Shown one piece after another: positions 17,012 through 25,449 of a stretch of 64,000 nt of DNA. The notes beneath the pieces are model-generated. The model was not told where the DNA came from. It searched no databases and saw only the letters and a program-made list of their open reading frames with translations. Made by a program: the position numbers and the translations under genes. The DNA lies in contig NZ_VOBR01000015.1 of the NCBI RefSeq assembly GCF_007845675.1, forward strand, positions 124,001 to 188,000, given 5' to 3'. Every line of letters starts with the position of its first letter. Positions within the stretch are counted from its first letter, which is position 1. This stretch comes from Lentzea tibetensis. GTDB lineage: Bacteria; Actinomycetota; Actinomycetes; Mycobacteriales; Pseudonocardiaceae.

Positions 17012-18178
17012 TTGACGGACGTGGTGCACAAGACCACTTTGCCGGACGGGCGTCAGGTGTGGATGGTCAAGGGTTACGCGGAGGCGCGCAGCGCCTTTAC
17101 CGACCCGCGCCTGTCCAACGACACCACGCGAATGGGCGCGATGGATCCGCTGGCGTCCCTGCCTGCGGAGATCAAGTCCCTGATCGCCATGGACATGCTG
17201 AACTCCGACCCGCCCGAGCACACGAAACGCCGCAAGCGGCTGGCCCCGGCATTCACCGGGCGGAAGATCGCCACGCTCCGGCCCCTCGTGAGCGGCATCG
17301 TCGACGAGATCATCGACGCGCTGGACGGCCGCCGAGATGTCGACCTGGTCGAGATGTACGCGAGCCAGGTTTCGGTACGGGTGCTGGCCGAGATCGTCGG
17401 CATCGCCGCGCAGGACCTCGAGAACGTCCGGTCGTGGAGCGACACGTTCGTCAAAGAACTGCTGGTCGTCAGCGACTCACTGCTGGACGCGACCCGGTCG
17501 CTGCTCGGCTACTGCTACGAACTCGTCGCACGCAAGCGCGCTGCACCAGGAGACGACCTGGTCTCCCAACTGGTGTCGTCGTTCGACACGGCCGACCAGG
17601 CCGCCGACGACGAACTCGCCTCGACGGTGTTCATCCTGCTGATCGCCGGGCAGACCGCTACCGCTCAGCTGATCGCCAAGGCACTCGCACTGCTGCTCAC
17701 GCATCCCACCCAACTCGAAATGCTGCGCGCCGAGCCTGCGTTGATCTCCTCGGCCGTCGAAGAAGTCCTCCGGGTTTCGCCGCCCTTGAGCATTTCCGGT
17801 TTCCGGCTCACGACCGAGCCGGTCACCATCGCGGGAACCACGATCCCGGCGGGCGAGATCGTGATCTGCTCCCTGGACGACGCCAATCGCGACGAGACCA
17901 GGTTCGTCGCACCCGGCGAGTTCGACGTCCGCCGCGAAGACAATCAGCACCTCTCCTTCGGTCACGGAATCCACCGCTGTCTCGGGGTGCATCTGGCCAG
18001 ACTGGAGGCGGAAATCGCCATCGGTGAGTTGATCGGTCGTTTTCCCGACGCGCGCCTCGCGATCCACTCCGATCAGCTCACGTGGGTCGAGCGCGGAATC
18101 ATGCGCACGCTCGAGGCACTACCGGTGCACCTGCGCTGCCCCACCAGCGTGCCCGTGTCCGCGGCGGCCGGGCAGTGA
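17012..18178 (+). CDS. cytochrome P450
   Basis: A 388-aa bacterial P450. I-helix oxygen motif LLIAGQTATA near residue 212, ExxR as EEVLR near 252, and the heme loop FGHGIHRCLG with thiolate Cys323. Soluble, needing ferredoxin partners encoded elsewhere. The TTG start at 17012 is chosen because GGAGG lies 5 bp before it; the GTG at 17000 would overlap that ribosome site. Its stop overlaps the next gene's GTG (GTGA), linking it to an acyltransferase, so the pair probably hydroxylates then acylates one substrate. Substrate unknown. Confidence 0.88.
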   Translation: MTDVVHKTTLPDGRQVWMVKGYAEARSAFTDPRLSNDTTRMGAMDPLASLPAEIKSLIAMDMLNSDPPEHTKRRKRLAPAFTGRKIATLRPLVSGIVDEIIDALDGRRDVDLVEMYASQVSVRVLAEIVGIAAQDLENVRSWSDTFVKELLVVSDSLLDATRSLLGYCYELVARKRAAPGDDLVSQLVSSFDTADQAADDELASTVFILLIAGQTATAQLIAKALALLLTHPTQLEMLRAEPALISSAVEEVLRVSPPLSISGFRLTTEPVTIAGTTIPAGEIVICSLDDANRDETRFVAPGEFDVRREDNQHLSFGHGIHRCLGVHLARLEAEIAIGELIGRFPDARLAIHSDQLTWVERGIMRTLEALPVHLRCPTSVPVSAAAGQ

Positions 18179-19457
18179 GCCGTTCCGGAGGCCCGGTCCG
18201 CGCGGGCAGGGCATCGGGGACCGTGGTCCGCTGCGGGCTGGTCGAGTCCATCACCGGTGATCGCGCAGTGGCGATGGCGTTCTTCTTCGACCACGCGGTG
18301 GACGAGGCCGGCCTGACAGCCGGCCTGGCACTCGCGCTCGACCACGTTCCGCTCTACGCGGGCCGGTTCCGCAAACGCGGCAAGGCACTGGACATCGTCT
18401 GCTCGGACGACGGCGCGTCGATGTCCTTCCGCGACAGCGACATGACCCTGGATCAGGCGATGCGGACCGCCGCTCGGCTGGACTCGGGTCTCATCGACCA
18501 CATCGACACGGACGCCACTCGCCAGGGAACGGTCCGCTGCTGAAGATCCGGGTCACCAGGCTGGCCTGCGGTGGCATGGTGCTCGGCTGCTCGCTGCACC
18601 ACGTGGTGGGCGACATGCACAGCTTCATGCTGCTGATGCGTTCCTGGTCCGCGTTCGTCGACGGGACCGCGCCACCCGAGGTGACCATCGTCGAAGACCG
18701 GGACGCGTATCTCGACAGGATGCTTCCGCCGCTGGACAGCGGACAGCCGAGCTACCGGATGCTGGATGCGGACGACGCCGCTGCGATGTTCGCCGAACTC
18801 CAGCGTGCGATGCAGACCACCGAGGTCGTCCAGCTCCACTTCGGCGAGACCGAGGTGAGCCGCATGAGGGAGAAGTTCAGTGCGGCGCAGGGCCGCTCAT
18901 TGACGGTGAACGACGTGCTGTGCGCACACCTCGTGGACACCCTGCACCAGATCGAGGGCGGCACGGACACCAGGTTCCTCAACCTGGTCGTGAACATCCG
19001 GCCGCGGCTGGGCATCCCGCCATCCGTGATCGGCAACACGATCGCCATCGTGGAGGTGCCCGGCGGGCCGGGAGCCCGGCCCGAACTGCTGGCGGGCACC
19101 GTGCGGGACACGGTGGAGAACCTCAGCCGCTCGCCGCTGAACCTGCGTGCCGACCGCGCCTATCTCGAAGCCTGCGACGAGTCCCAGCTGCACCGGGTCA
19201 TGTTCCGCGGCCTGGATCCCGCCCATCGCCCGCTGCTGGTCAGCAACTGGTGCAGCTTCGACCTGTACGACCTGACGTTCGACGGGCGTCCACCTGTCCT
19301 GTCTTGTCCTGTTCCGGGCCCTACGTGCTTCGAGGTTCCCTGGGTGGGAGTGCTGACCAAGGCGTTCGGCAACTCCGGGTACCTGTGGACACTGGGCGTC
19401 CCAGCGCAGTTCGCCGACCGGCTGCGGGCCTGCTCGGCGAGCGTTCAGGCGCGCTGA
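18175..19457 (+). pseudogene. BAHD-type acyltransferase, frameshifted
   Basis: Coupled to the P450 by a GTGA overlap. The first frame (18175-18543) gives about 115 residues with the N-terminal BAHD pattern (AMAFFFDHAVDEAGLTAGLA, then LYAGRFRKR); near 18515-18530 the homology moves into another frame, continuing GPLLKIRVTRLACGG and the catalytic HHVVGD (HxxxD) to 19457. Both halves are in good register across one lost or gained base at GCCAGGGAACGG. BAHD enzymes use acyl-CoA to acylate alcohols or amines; they are common in plants and rare in bacteria. Either a recent pseudogene or a sequencing error. Confidence 0.7.
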
Positions 19458-19555
19458 CGCTCGTCCCGCTGCCGGGCCACACTCCCACGACACGCTCCTG
19501 CTGGACCGCTGGGCCGATCGCACGGTGCGCCTGGAGAGCCTGACCGCGCCGGCGT
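19458..19555 (+). other. gene debris with metallo-beta-lactamase-like tail
   Basis: Directly after the acyltransferase stop, the DNA reads LTLVPLPGHTP in one frame, the metal-ligand strand of metallo-beta-lactamase-fold hydrolases, and then DTLLLDRWADRTVRLESL in another. Neither has a start or the rest of a domain. It looks like fused fragments left by deletion. Confidence 0.4.
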
Positions 19556-19568
19556 GATGCCGGTGGTG

Positions 19569-20384
19569 TCAGCGCTTCCGGCTGCGGTAGGCGCGTTGTT
19601 GGCAACTTCGCGAGCAGTAGGCGCGCGGACGGCCCGAAGCGGGTTGCTCGATCGGCCCGCCGCACATCGCGCAGGTTTCGTCACGCGTTCCGTCACGCTG
19701 CGCGATGCGCAACTCGACGCCGTCGAGCAGGAGCGCCAGACCGAACTCGAACGGGTCCGACTGCTCGAACCCGCCCGTCTCCCACAGCGCGGTGAGGGTG
19801 GGGTAGCGGCTCATCCGCGACCAGAGCCCGTCGCGCGCGCCCCAGAACTCCTCGTCGCTCACCCCGCTGTCCCGCTCGGCGCGCGCCGCCTCGACCAGCG
19901 CCAGGGCCTCGGCGTCGAGGAAGCGGCCGAGCAGGCCCGCCACCGCCACGACCTCCGCCGGCGGCAGGGGAGTGCTCGCCAGGATGCTCAGCAGGTGCTC
20001 GTAGTGCGCCAGCGCGTTCGGCCCCGGGAGGTGCCGCGTGCTGCGCTCCTCGGCCAGCCACGGGTGGCGTTTGCGCAGCTCCCAGCCGTGCCGGACGGCC
20101 GTCTTCAGGCGCTCGCGCCACGGTGCGCCGGTGTCGTCGGGCGCGGGCGCGTCCAGGACGGCGTCGCGCATGAGGTCGACCAGGTGCTCCCGGCTGGGCA
20201 CGTGGCGGTACAGCGACATCGTGGTGAAGCCCAGGTGCTCGGCGACCTTGCGCATGGACAAGCCCGCCAGACCCTCCGCGTCGGCGACCTCCACCGCGGC
20301 GGTCACCACCCGGTCCGGGCTCAACCCCGGCCGCGCGTCCTCGTCGCGCCACAGCAGTTCGACCCGCTCGTTGTCCTGCGTCAC
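19569..20384 (-). CDS. TetR family regulator with C-terminal zinc-binding tail
   Basis: A 271-aa TetR protein: helix-turn-helix about residues 38-62 (LSMRKVAEHLGFTTMSLYRH) and a TetR_C-type ligand domain to about 235. The last 35 residues, CAMCGGPIEQ...AYCSRSCQQRAYRSRKR, contain CxxC and CxxxC, a small zinc-ribbon-like tail. The GTG start at 20384 has AGGAGG upstream, which excludes the much longer frame that is antisense to the beta-helix gene. It is divergent from that gene and probably binds the 13-bp palindrome at 20398-20410. Confidence 0.85.
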   Translation of the reverse strand: MTQDNERVELLWRDEDARPGLSPDRVVTAAVEVADAEGLAGLSMRKVAEHLGFTTMSLYRHVPSREHLVDLMRDAVLDAPAPDDTGAPWRERLKTAVRHGWELRKRHPWLAEERSTRHLPGPNALAHYEHLLSILASTPLPPAEVVAVAGLLGRFLDAEALALVEAARAERDSGVSDEEFWGARDGLWSRMSRYPTLTALWETGGFEQSDPFEFGLALLLDGVELRIAQRDGTRDETCAMCGGPIEQPASGRPRAYCSRSCQQRAYRSRKR

Positions 20385-20397
20385 CCAGTACCTCCTG

Positions 20398-20410
20398 TTT
20401 ATAGTATAAA
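20398..20410. promoter_or_regulatory. 13-bp palindrome serving as operator and -10 boxes
   Basis: TTTATAGTATAAA: 6-bp arms around a single G. TATAAA (20405-20410) sits 7 bp before the ATG of the beta-helix gene, so it doubles as its -10 box and gives a leaderless transcript; the other arm (TATAAA on the minus strand) serves the TetR gene. Binding would silence both genes. Confidence 0.65.
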
Positions 20411-20417
20411 TGCGTTT

Positions 20418-22121
20418 ATGGCATACACAACCGAAGTCCACGTGGCCCTCGACGGCGACGACGACGCCCCTGGTACCCCGGAACGGCCCTTCGCCACGAT
20501 CGACCGGGCGCGGAGGGCGGCCCGGGAGGCGGCGGGCGACGTGGTCGTCCACGTGCGGGCGGGCACCTACCCAGGGCCGTGGGAGTTCACCGAGGAGGAC
20601 TCCGCGCGGGAAGGCAGCCGGATCGCCTACCAGGCGAACGGGTTCGGCACCCCCGCGCAGGACGAGGTGGTGATCGGCGGCGGACGGGTGATCACCGGCT
20701 GGCGGGTGGGCGGTGACGGCGTCTGGGTCGTGGACGTCGGCACGCTCGACACCCGCCACCTCACCGTCGACGGTCGGCGCGTCGACCGGGCCGCCATCGA
20801 CGGGATCCCAGGCGAAGTGAGTGAAAACGAGTCGGGTTACGTCACGGATGCTCGCCTCGACTGGCGAGCGGGCGTCGAGTTCGTCCACCGGGGCGTCTAC
20901 CCGTGGACCGAGGCCCGGCTCGCGGTCGAGTCGGTCGCGGACGGCACGATCACCATGAAGCAGCCCGCCTTCTCCTGGGCCCGGCAGCTCTACAACTCCT
21001 CCTGGGACGGCCAGACCTCCTCCGGCCCCGGCCTGCCGACCCGCGTGGAGAACGACCCGTCCTTCCTCACCGAACCGGGCACGTTCGCCCTGGACCGCTC
21101 CTGCCCCGGCGAGCACGTCCTGCACTACCTCCCGCGCACCGGCGAGGACCCCGCCGCCACCCAGGTCGTCGCTCCGGAACGGGACACCCTGCTGGTGGCG
21201 ACGGGGGCCAGCGGCATCTCCTTCCGCGGCCTGATCTTCGCCGACACCACCTGGCTACGCCCGACCGGCGACCGGGGCTTCCTGCACTACCACGGCAGCG
21301 GCTTCCACGACGGCGGCCGGATCGACACCGTGGTCGTCGTGGAGGGCCAGTCCTGGCTGACCGTCACCGGCGAGCCGGAGACCGTCCCGGCGTGCGCGTC
21401 CCTGGTCGACACCACCGATATCCGGTTCGAGGGCTGCCGCTTCACCCGCCTGGGCTCGACCGCACTCGGCGTCACCGGTGGCGCGGACACCGTGGTGCGC
21501 GGGTGCGGGTTCGACACCCTCGCCGCCGGCGCCATCACCCTGACCGGCACCTACCGGGCGGTGGTCGAGGACAACGAGGTCCGCCGCGTCGGGCTCGACC
21601 ACTCGGGCTCGCCCGGCATCGCCCTCCTCGACACGGTGGACTGCACGGTCGCGCACAACCGCGTGGACGACGTCCCGCACTGCGGCATCGTGGGCGGCCC
21701 GGCGAAGGGCACGCGCATCCTGCACAACCACGTCACAGGCGCGATGGGCGTGCTGGCCGACGGCGGTGGCATCTACGTGTCCGGGCCGCAGGGCGAATCG
21801 CACGAGGACGGGGCGGTGGTGCGCGGCAACGTCGTCACCGACACCCGCACCCCGTACAACTTCGCCCTCTACACCGACTACGGCGCGGCGTGGGTGACGG
21901 TGGCGGACAACGTGGTGCGGCGCGCCGACAACACTGCCGTGCTGCACGTCCACCCGCCGCTGGACAACGTGGTCTACCGCGGCAACGTGTGGGACGCCGA
22001 CCCGGTCGGCAGCGAAGCCGTCCCAGATTCGGTCACCTACGAGGACAACGCGACCCTGACCGACGCGGCCGACCTGGACGCCGCCGAGGCACGCGCGCAA
22101 GCCGGACCTCGCCGACGCTGA
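20418..22121 (+). CDS. right-handed parallel beta-helix repeat protein
   Basis: A 567-aa protein. Residues about 1-120 resemble the N-terminal cap of polysaccharide-lyase-like beta-helix proteins (ERPFATIDRARRAA, VVHVRAGTY), and about 330-520 contain successive beta-helix coils (FEGCRFTRLGSTALGVTGG, VEDNEVRRVG, LHNHVTGAMGV...GGGIYVSG). These folds act on or bind carbohydrates. There is no signal peptide at the ATG at 20418, unusual for a polysaccharide enzyme, so it may be cytoplasmic. Divergent TetR suggests substrate-inducible expression. Confidence 0.8.
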   Translation: MAYTTEVHVALDGDDDAPGTPERPFATIDRARRAAREAAGDVVVHVRAGTYPGPWEFTEEDSAREGSRIAYQANGFGTPAQDEVVIGGGRVITGWRVGGDGVWVVDVGTLDTRHLTVDGRRVDRAAIDGIPGEVSENESGYVTDARLDWRAGVEFVHRGVYPWTEARLAVESVADGTITMKQPAFSWARQLYNSSWDGQTSSGPGLPTRVENDPSFLTEPGTFALDRSCPGEHVLHYLPRTGEDPAATQVVAPERDTLLVATGASGISFRGLIFADTTWLRPTGDRGFLHYHGSGFHDGGRIDTVVVVEGQSWLTVTGEPETVPACASLVDTTDIRFEGCRFTRLGSTALGVTGGADTVVRGCGFDTLAAGAITLTGTYRAVVEDNEVRRVGLDHSGSPGIALLDTVDCTVAHNRVDDVPHCGIVGGPAKGTRILHNHVTGAMGVLADGGGIYVSGPQGESHEDGAVVRGNVVTDTRTPYNFALYTDYGAAWVTVADNVVRRADNTAVLHVHPPLDNVVYRGNVWDADPVGSEAVPDSVTYEDNATLTDAADLDAAEARAQAGPRRR

Positions 22122-22290
22122 CCGCACCCGGCCCGCGGCCCCTCCACGGGTCGCGGGTCCCGGACGTTCGCGGGTCTCAGTCGGCCTGGTCCATGCGCGC
22201 CGCGCGCGTGGAGGTCAGGTCGCCGACGTCGCGCGGCGCAGCTGCGCGTCACATCGGGGCCACCGCCCTCCGGGGCATCCCTCAATCCTA

Positions 22291-22319
22291 ACCCCCGATA
22301 ATGTTCACTTATCGGGGGT
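22291..22319. terminator. strong hairpin terminator
   Basis: ACCCCCGATAA and TTATCGGGGGT form a perfect 11-bp stem with a 7-nt loop. It lies 170 bp downstream of the beta-helix gene and before the coiled-coil gene's promoter, so it probably ends transcription. No long T-run follows, as is usual in high-GC actinomycetes. Confidence 0.6.
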
Positions 22320-22350
22320 CAGAATCTGCAGGTTCAATAGCGTTGCGTTG

Positions 22351-22371
22351 GTGTAAGTAACGTTATTACAC
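22351..22371. promoter_or_regulatory. 21-bp inverted repeat before KfrA-like gene
   Basis: GTGTAA and TTACAC flank a 9-bp centre containing the palindrome TAACGTTA (22358-22365). It ends 13 bp before a TACGAT -10-like box (22384-22389), which is 7 bp from the GTG start, so the transcript is probably leaderless. A likely self-binding site for the encoded coiled-coil protein. Confidence 0.55.
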
Positions 22372-22395
22372 ACGTAACTCTGCTACGATAATCGC

Positions 22396-23547
22396 GTGGA
22401 GACGAGCTGCAACTTCCCCGGCTGTGCGCGCCCCGTTTTCCGAGGCAGCGGGCCTGGGCGACCGTCGGAGTACTGCGACCTGCCGGAACACACGCGGTGG
22501 AGGGCCTGGCGGGAACGGCAACGCCTGCAGGAGGCGGCCGACGAAAACCAGGTGGCCGTCACCGTGACGAAACAGCCTGGTGGGACGGCCACCGCCCGAG
22601 TACGCGCCGAAGACCTCCTGGAGCGGTTTCGGGTGCTGTCCGAGCAGATGTCGCAGACCCTCACGAAGGCCGTGACGGAGCTGTCGACGATCGCCGACCC
22701 GAGCGTCGCCGAGAGTCAGGTGCAGGCCGCCGAGGCGGAGGCCGCCAGGAAGGTCGCCGAGGCCGAGGCGGCTGTCGCGGCCGCCGAACGCCGGCGCCGG
22801 GACGCCGACCAAGCGCGCAAGGCTGCGGAGGAGGTCACCGAGCAAGCTGTGCAGGCGGCTGAGGAGGCCGACGACGCGGCGGACACCGCCATCACCGAGC
22901 GGGACGAGGCCCGCGCGCAGGCGACGGCAGCTGTGGAGCGGGCCGAGTCGGAGATCGGCACGATCCGGGTGGAGGCGGCCGCCGCGGTGGAGGAGATCCG
23001 CCGGGACGCCGACGAGAAGGTCGCTCAAGCCCAGGCCGAGGCGGTCAAACAGGCCGAGCAGGCACGCCGCCAGGCCGCCAAGGAGATCGAACAGATCCGC
23101 GCCGCCGCGCAGCACGACGTGGAGAGCGCGCGGGCCGCCGCCGACGCCGAGATCGAACGGGCGCAGGCCGCCGCGCAGTCCCAAGTCGAGCGCGCGAAAG
23201 CCGAGGTCGAGCAGGCGAAGGCGTCAGCCGACACGGAGACCACGAAGGCGGAACAGGCGCGAACGCGGGCCGAGCGAGCCGAGCAGTCCGCCGCCGACGC
23301 GCGCGCCGAGCTGGACCGGGCACGTGCGGAGCTGACCGACCTGCGGCGCACCGCCGACGCCCAGCTGGCGCTGGTGAAACAGGAGTCCGCGGGCACGATC
23401 GACCAGGTGCGGCAGGCCGCACAGGACCGGGTCGCCGCGTTGGAGGAGGCGCGTGCGCAGACCCTCGCCCGCGCGGAACGGGCCGAGCGGCAGCTCGACG
23501 AGGTGACCGTCGAGCTGCGTCAGCTCAGGGCTGCCCGCGCCACGTGA
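22396..23547 (+). CDS. KfrA-like coiled-coil protein with N-terminal zinc-finger-like motif
   Basis: A 383-aa protein. Residues 1-42 hold a compact Cys/His cluster (C-N-F-P-G-C, then Y-C-D-L-P-E-H-T) followed by WRAWRERQRL. From about 110 to the end it is almost continuous Ala/Glu/Arg coiled coil. The architecture, a small DNA-binding-like head with a long alpha-helical tail, resembles plasmid KfrA proteins, which autoregulate and aid segregation. A specific inverted repeat precedes the gene. Often annotated hypothetical; the role is inferred. Its stop abuts the stop of the convergent HAF gene. Confidence 0.65.
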   Translation: METSCNFPGCARPVFRGSGPGRPSEYCDLPEHTRWRAWRERQRLQEAADENQVAVTVTKQPGGTATARVRAEDLLERFRVLSEQMSQTLTKAVTELSTIADPSVAESQVQAAEAEAARKVAEAEAAVAAAERRRRDADQARKAAEEVTEQAVQAAEEADDAADTAITERDEARAQATAAVERAESEIGTIRVEAAAAVEEIRRDADEKVAQAQAEAVKQAEQARRQAAKEIEQIRAAAQHDVESARAAADAEIERAQAAAQSQVERAKAEVEQAKASADTETTKAEQARTRAERAEQSAADARAELDRARAELTDLRRTADAQLALVKQESAGTIDQVRQAAQDRVAALEEARAQTLARAERAERQLDEVTVELRQLRAARAT

Positions 23548-24567
23548 TCAGGAGGTCCAGCGCACCGCCCAGCTTCCCGAGGTACCGACGATCACGCCGG
23601 AGTCGTTGACGGCCGATGCGGAGGTGACGGAGCCGCGAGGGGTGTCGGGCAGGGTCCCGATGTCCTCGGCCGGGCCGAGTTTCCAGCGCGCCGCGTGACG
23701 CTGGCGGTCCTTCTCGTGGGTGGCGTCACCGACGGTCGTGCCCGCGGAGTTGATCCCGCGGGCACCGCTGCGGAACCCCTCGGAGAACCCGCCGAGCCTG
23801 GTGGCGGCACCGTCGGCGGTCCAGCGCACCGCGACGTCGACGGACGGGCGGGACGGTGCGGTGATGCGGACGTCACCGACGATCCCGCCGCTGTTGTTGA
23901 TGCCGAGCGCCTCGCCGGAGGTGCCGCCCTCGGGCAGGGCCAGCGCGGTGACCATCCCGAAGAGGCTCCACCTCGCGGGTCGCGGGAGGCTGTTGCGGAC
24001 GGATGCGCCGACGACAACGCTCTGGTCGTTGATGCCGGTGGCGTACGCCGCCACGTCGCCTGGCAGCGTGCCCAGGTCGGTGACCTGGTCGTTCGCGGAC
24101 CACAGCACCGCCCGGCCGGTCATCAGCCCGTTGCTCTGGTCGCCGCAGCGACCGACGACCAGCCCGTGGACGTTGATGTCGAGTGCCCGGCAGTACTTGG
24201 TGCCGTTCGGGATCGGCAGCCGGGTCGCGGAGCCGTCGGGCGCCCACCGCACCGCGTGGTTGCCCGCCGAGCCGACCGCCACACCGTCCGCGTTGACCGC
24301 CGTGGCCGAACTGTTGGGAGCGTCCGGGACCGCACCGAGCTCGGTGACGGTGCCGTCGGTGTTCCACCGCAGGGCGTGTGAGGCGTTGCCGTACAACGCG
24401 CTGCCCACGATCACGCCGTGGTCGTTGATGTCGTTGGCGAGGCTCTGGCTGGAGCCGGGTGGCACCGGCAGCTTGCTGATCGCCGGTTCCGCGGACGCCG
24501 GGACGGGCGCGAGTACGGCCAGGATGCCGAGCGCGACTGTCGCGCCCAGCTTTGCGCTGGTGTTCAA
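23548..24567 (-). CDS. secreted HAF-repeat protein
   Basis: A 339-aa exported protein. Signal peptide MNTSAKLGATVALGILAVLA ending near PASA. The rest is about six HAF-type repeats with the recurring pattern (I/V)NDxGVIVGxA...AVRW, likely a beta-propeller. The function of HAF proteins is unknown; they are extracellular in actinomycetes. TTG start at 24567 with a GGGGGA ribosome site; no in-frame ATG or GTG is better placed. It is a paralogue of the gene at 25450-26463, including the upstream region. Confidence 0.8.
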   Translation of the reverse strand: MNTSAKLGATVALGILAVLAPVPASAEPAISKLPVPPGSSQSLANDINDHGVIVGSALYGNASHALRWNTDGTVTELGAVPDAPNSSATAVNADGVAVGSAGNHAVRWAPDGSATRLPIPNGTKYCRALDINVHGLVVGRCGDQSNGLMTGRAVLWSANDQVTDLGTLPGDVAAYATGINDQSVVVGASVRNSLPRPARWSLFGMVTALALPEGGTSGEALGINNSGGIVGDVRITAPSRPSVDVAVRWTADGAATRLGGFSEGFRSGARGINSAGTTVGDATHEKDRQRHAARWKLGPAEDIGTLPDTPRGSVTSASAVNDSGVIVGTSGSWAVRWTS

Positions 24568-24626
24568 GTCATTCCCCCAGGTTTGTCTACGACTGCACCC
24601 AACGTACCGGTGAAATACTCGGCCGC

Positions 24627-25448
24627 GTGGGCGCAGAACGGATCATCGAGGCCAACGGGGTCGAGCTGTGCGTCGAGACGTTCGGCGACGCGGCCGACCC
24701 GGCGATCCTGCTCGTCCACGGCGCGTCGGCGTCGATGCTGTGGTGGGAGGACGAGCTGTGCGAGCGGATCGCCGCCGGTCGGCGGTACGTGATCCGGTTC
24801 GACAACCGCGACACCGGCCGCTCCACCAGCTACCCGGCAGGCCGTCCCGGCTACGCGCTCGACGACCTGGTCGACGACGCGATGGGCGTGCTGGACGCCC
24901 TGCACCTCCCGCAGGCTCACCTGGTCGGCCGGTCGATGGCCGGGGCGACCGTCACCAGAGCGGCCGAGCAGTACCCGGACCGGGTGCTCACGCTGACCCT
25001 CGTGACCACGAGCTCCGGTGAGCCCGGCCTGCCGCCGATGTCGCAGGACTTCCTCACCCACACCGCGAACGGCCCGGATCCGCATGAGCCCGGCCAGGTG
25101 GTGGACTTCCTGGTCGGGCTCATGCGGATCTACTCGGGCGGCCCGATCGACGAACCGGCGGTCCGCGAGCTGTGCGAGCGGGACGTGCGGCGCACCAGGG
25201 ACGTCGCGGCCTGTCTCACCAACCACTTCCTGATCGACTTCGGCAGCCCACCGGCGCTGGCGCGCCTGCGCACGCCGACGCTGGTGGTGCACGGTGACCG
25301 GGACCCGGTGTTCCCGCTGGACCACGGTTTCGCGTTGCTCGACGCGATCCGCGGGTCAGCGCTGCTGGTGCTCGACAACACCGGCCACGAGCTGCCGCAG
25401 CGCACGTGGGACCGGTTCGTGCCCGCGTTGCTGCATCACGCGTGCTGA
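24627..25448 (+). CDS. alpha/beta hydrolase
   Basis: A 273-aa hydrolase: oxyanion region LLVHGASASMLWWED near residue 25, FDNRDTGRS near 58, nucleophile elbow GRSMAGA near 100, acid in VVHGDRDPVFPLDHG near 225 and His in NTGHELPQR near 252. This FDNRDTGRS signature is typical of esterase/lipase-like members in antibiotic producers. The GTG at 24627 is preferred because homology begins at GAERIIEANGVEL; an AATACT -10-like box 9 bp upstream suggests a leaderless start. It lies between two HAF genes. Confidence 0.85.
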   Translation: MGAERIIEANGVELCVETFGDAADPAILLVHGASASMLWWEDELCERIAAGRRYVIRFDNRDTGRSTSYPAGRPGYALDDLVDDAMGVLDALHLPQAHLVGRSMAGATVTRAAEQYPDRVLTLTLVTTSSGEPGLPPMSQDFLTHTANGPDPHEPGQVVDFLVGLMRIYSGGPIDEPAVRELCERDVRRTRDVAACLTNHFLIDFGSPPALARLRTPTLVVHGDRDPVFPLDHGFALLDAIRGSALLVLDNTGHELPQRTWDRFVPALLHHAC

Positions 25449-25449
25449 C

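Larger units (their letters stand above)
22122..22395. other. intergenic region with terminator and operator
   Basis: No gene is supported here. The first 160 bp are GC-rich and featureless; a strong hairpin follows (22291-22319), then an AT-rich stretch with the 21-bp inverted repeat and the promoter of the coiled-coil gene. Confidence 0.6.

Noticed and set aside
18515-18545. Programmed ribosomal frameshift in the acyltransferase gene
   Set aside because: No slippery heptamer or downstream structure was recognised; indel or sequencing error is simpler.
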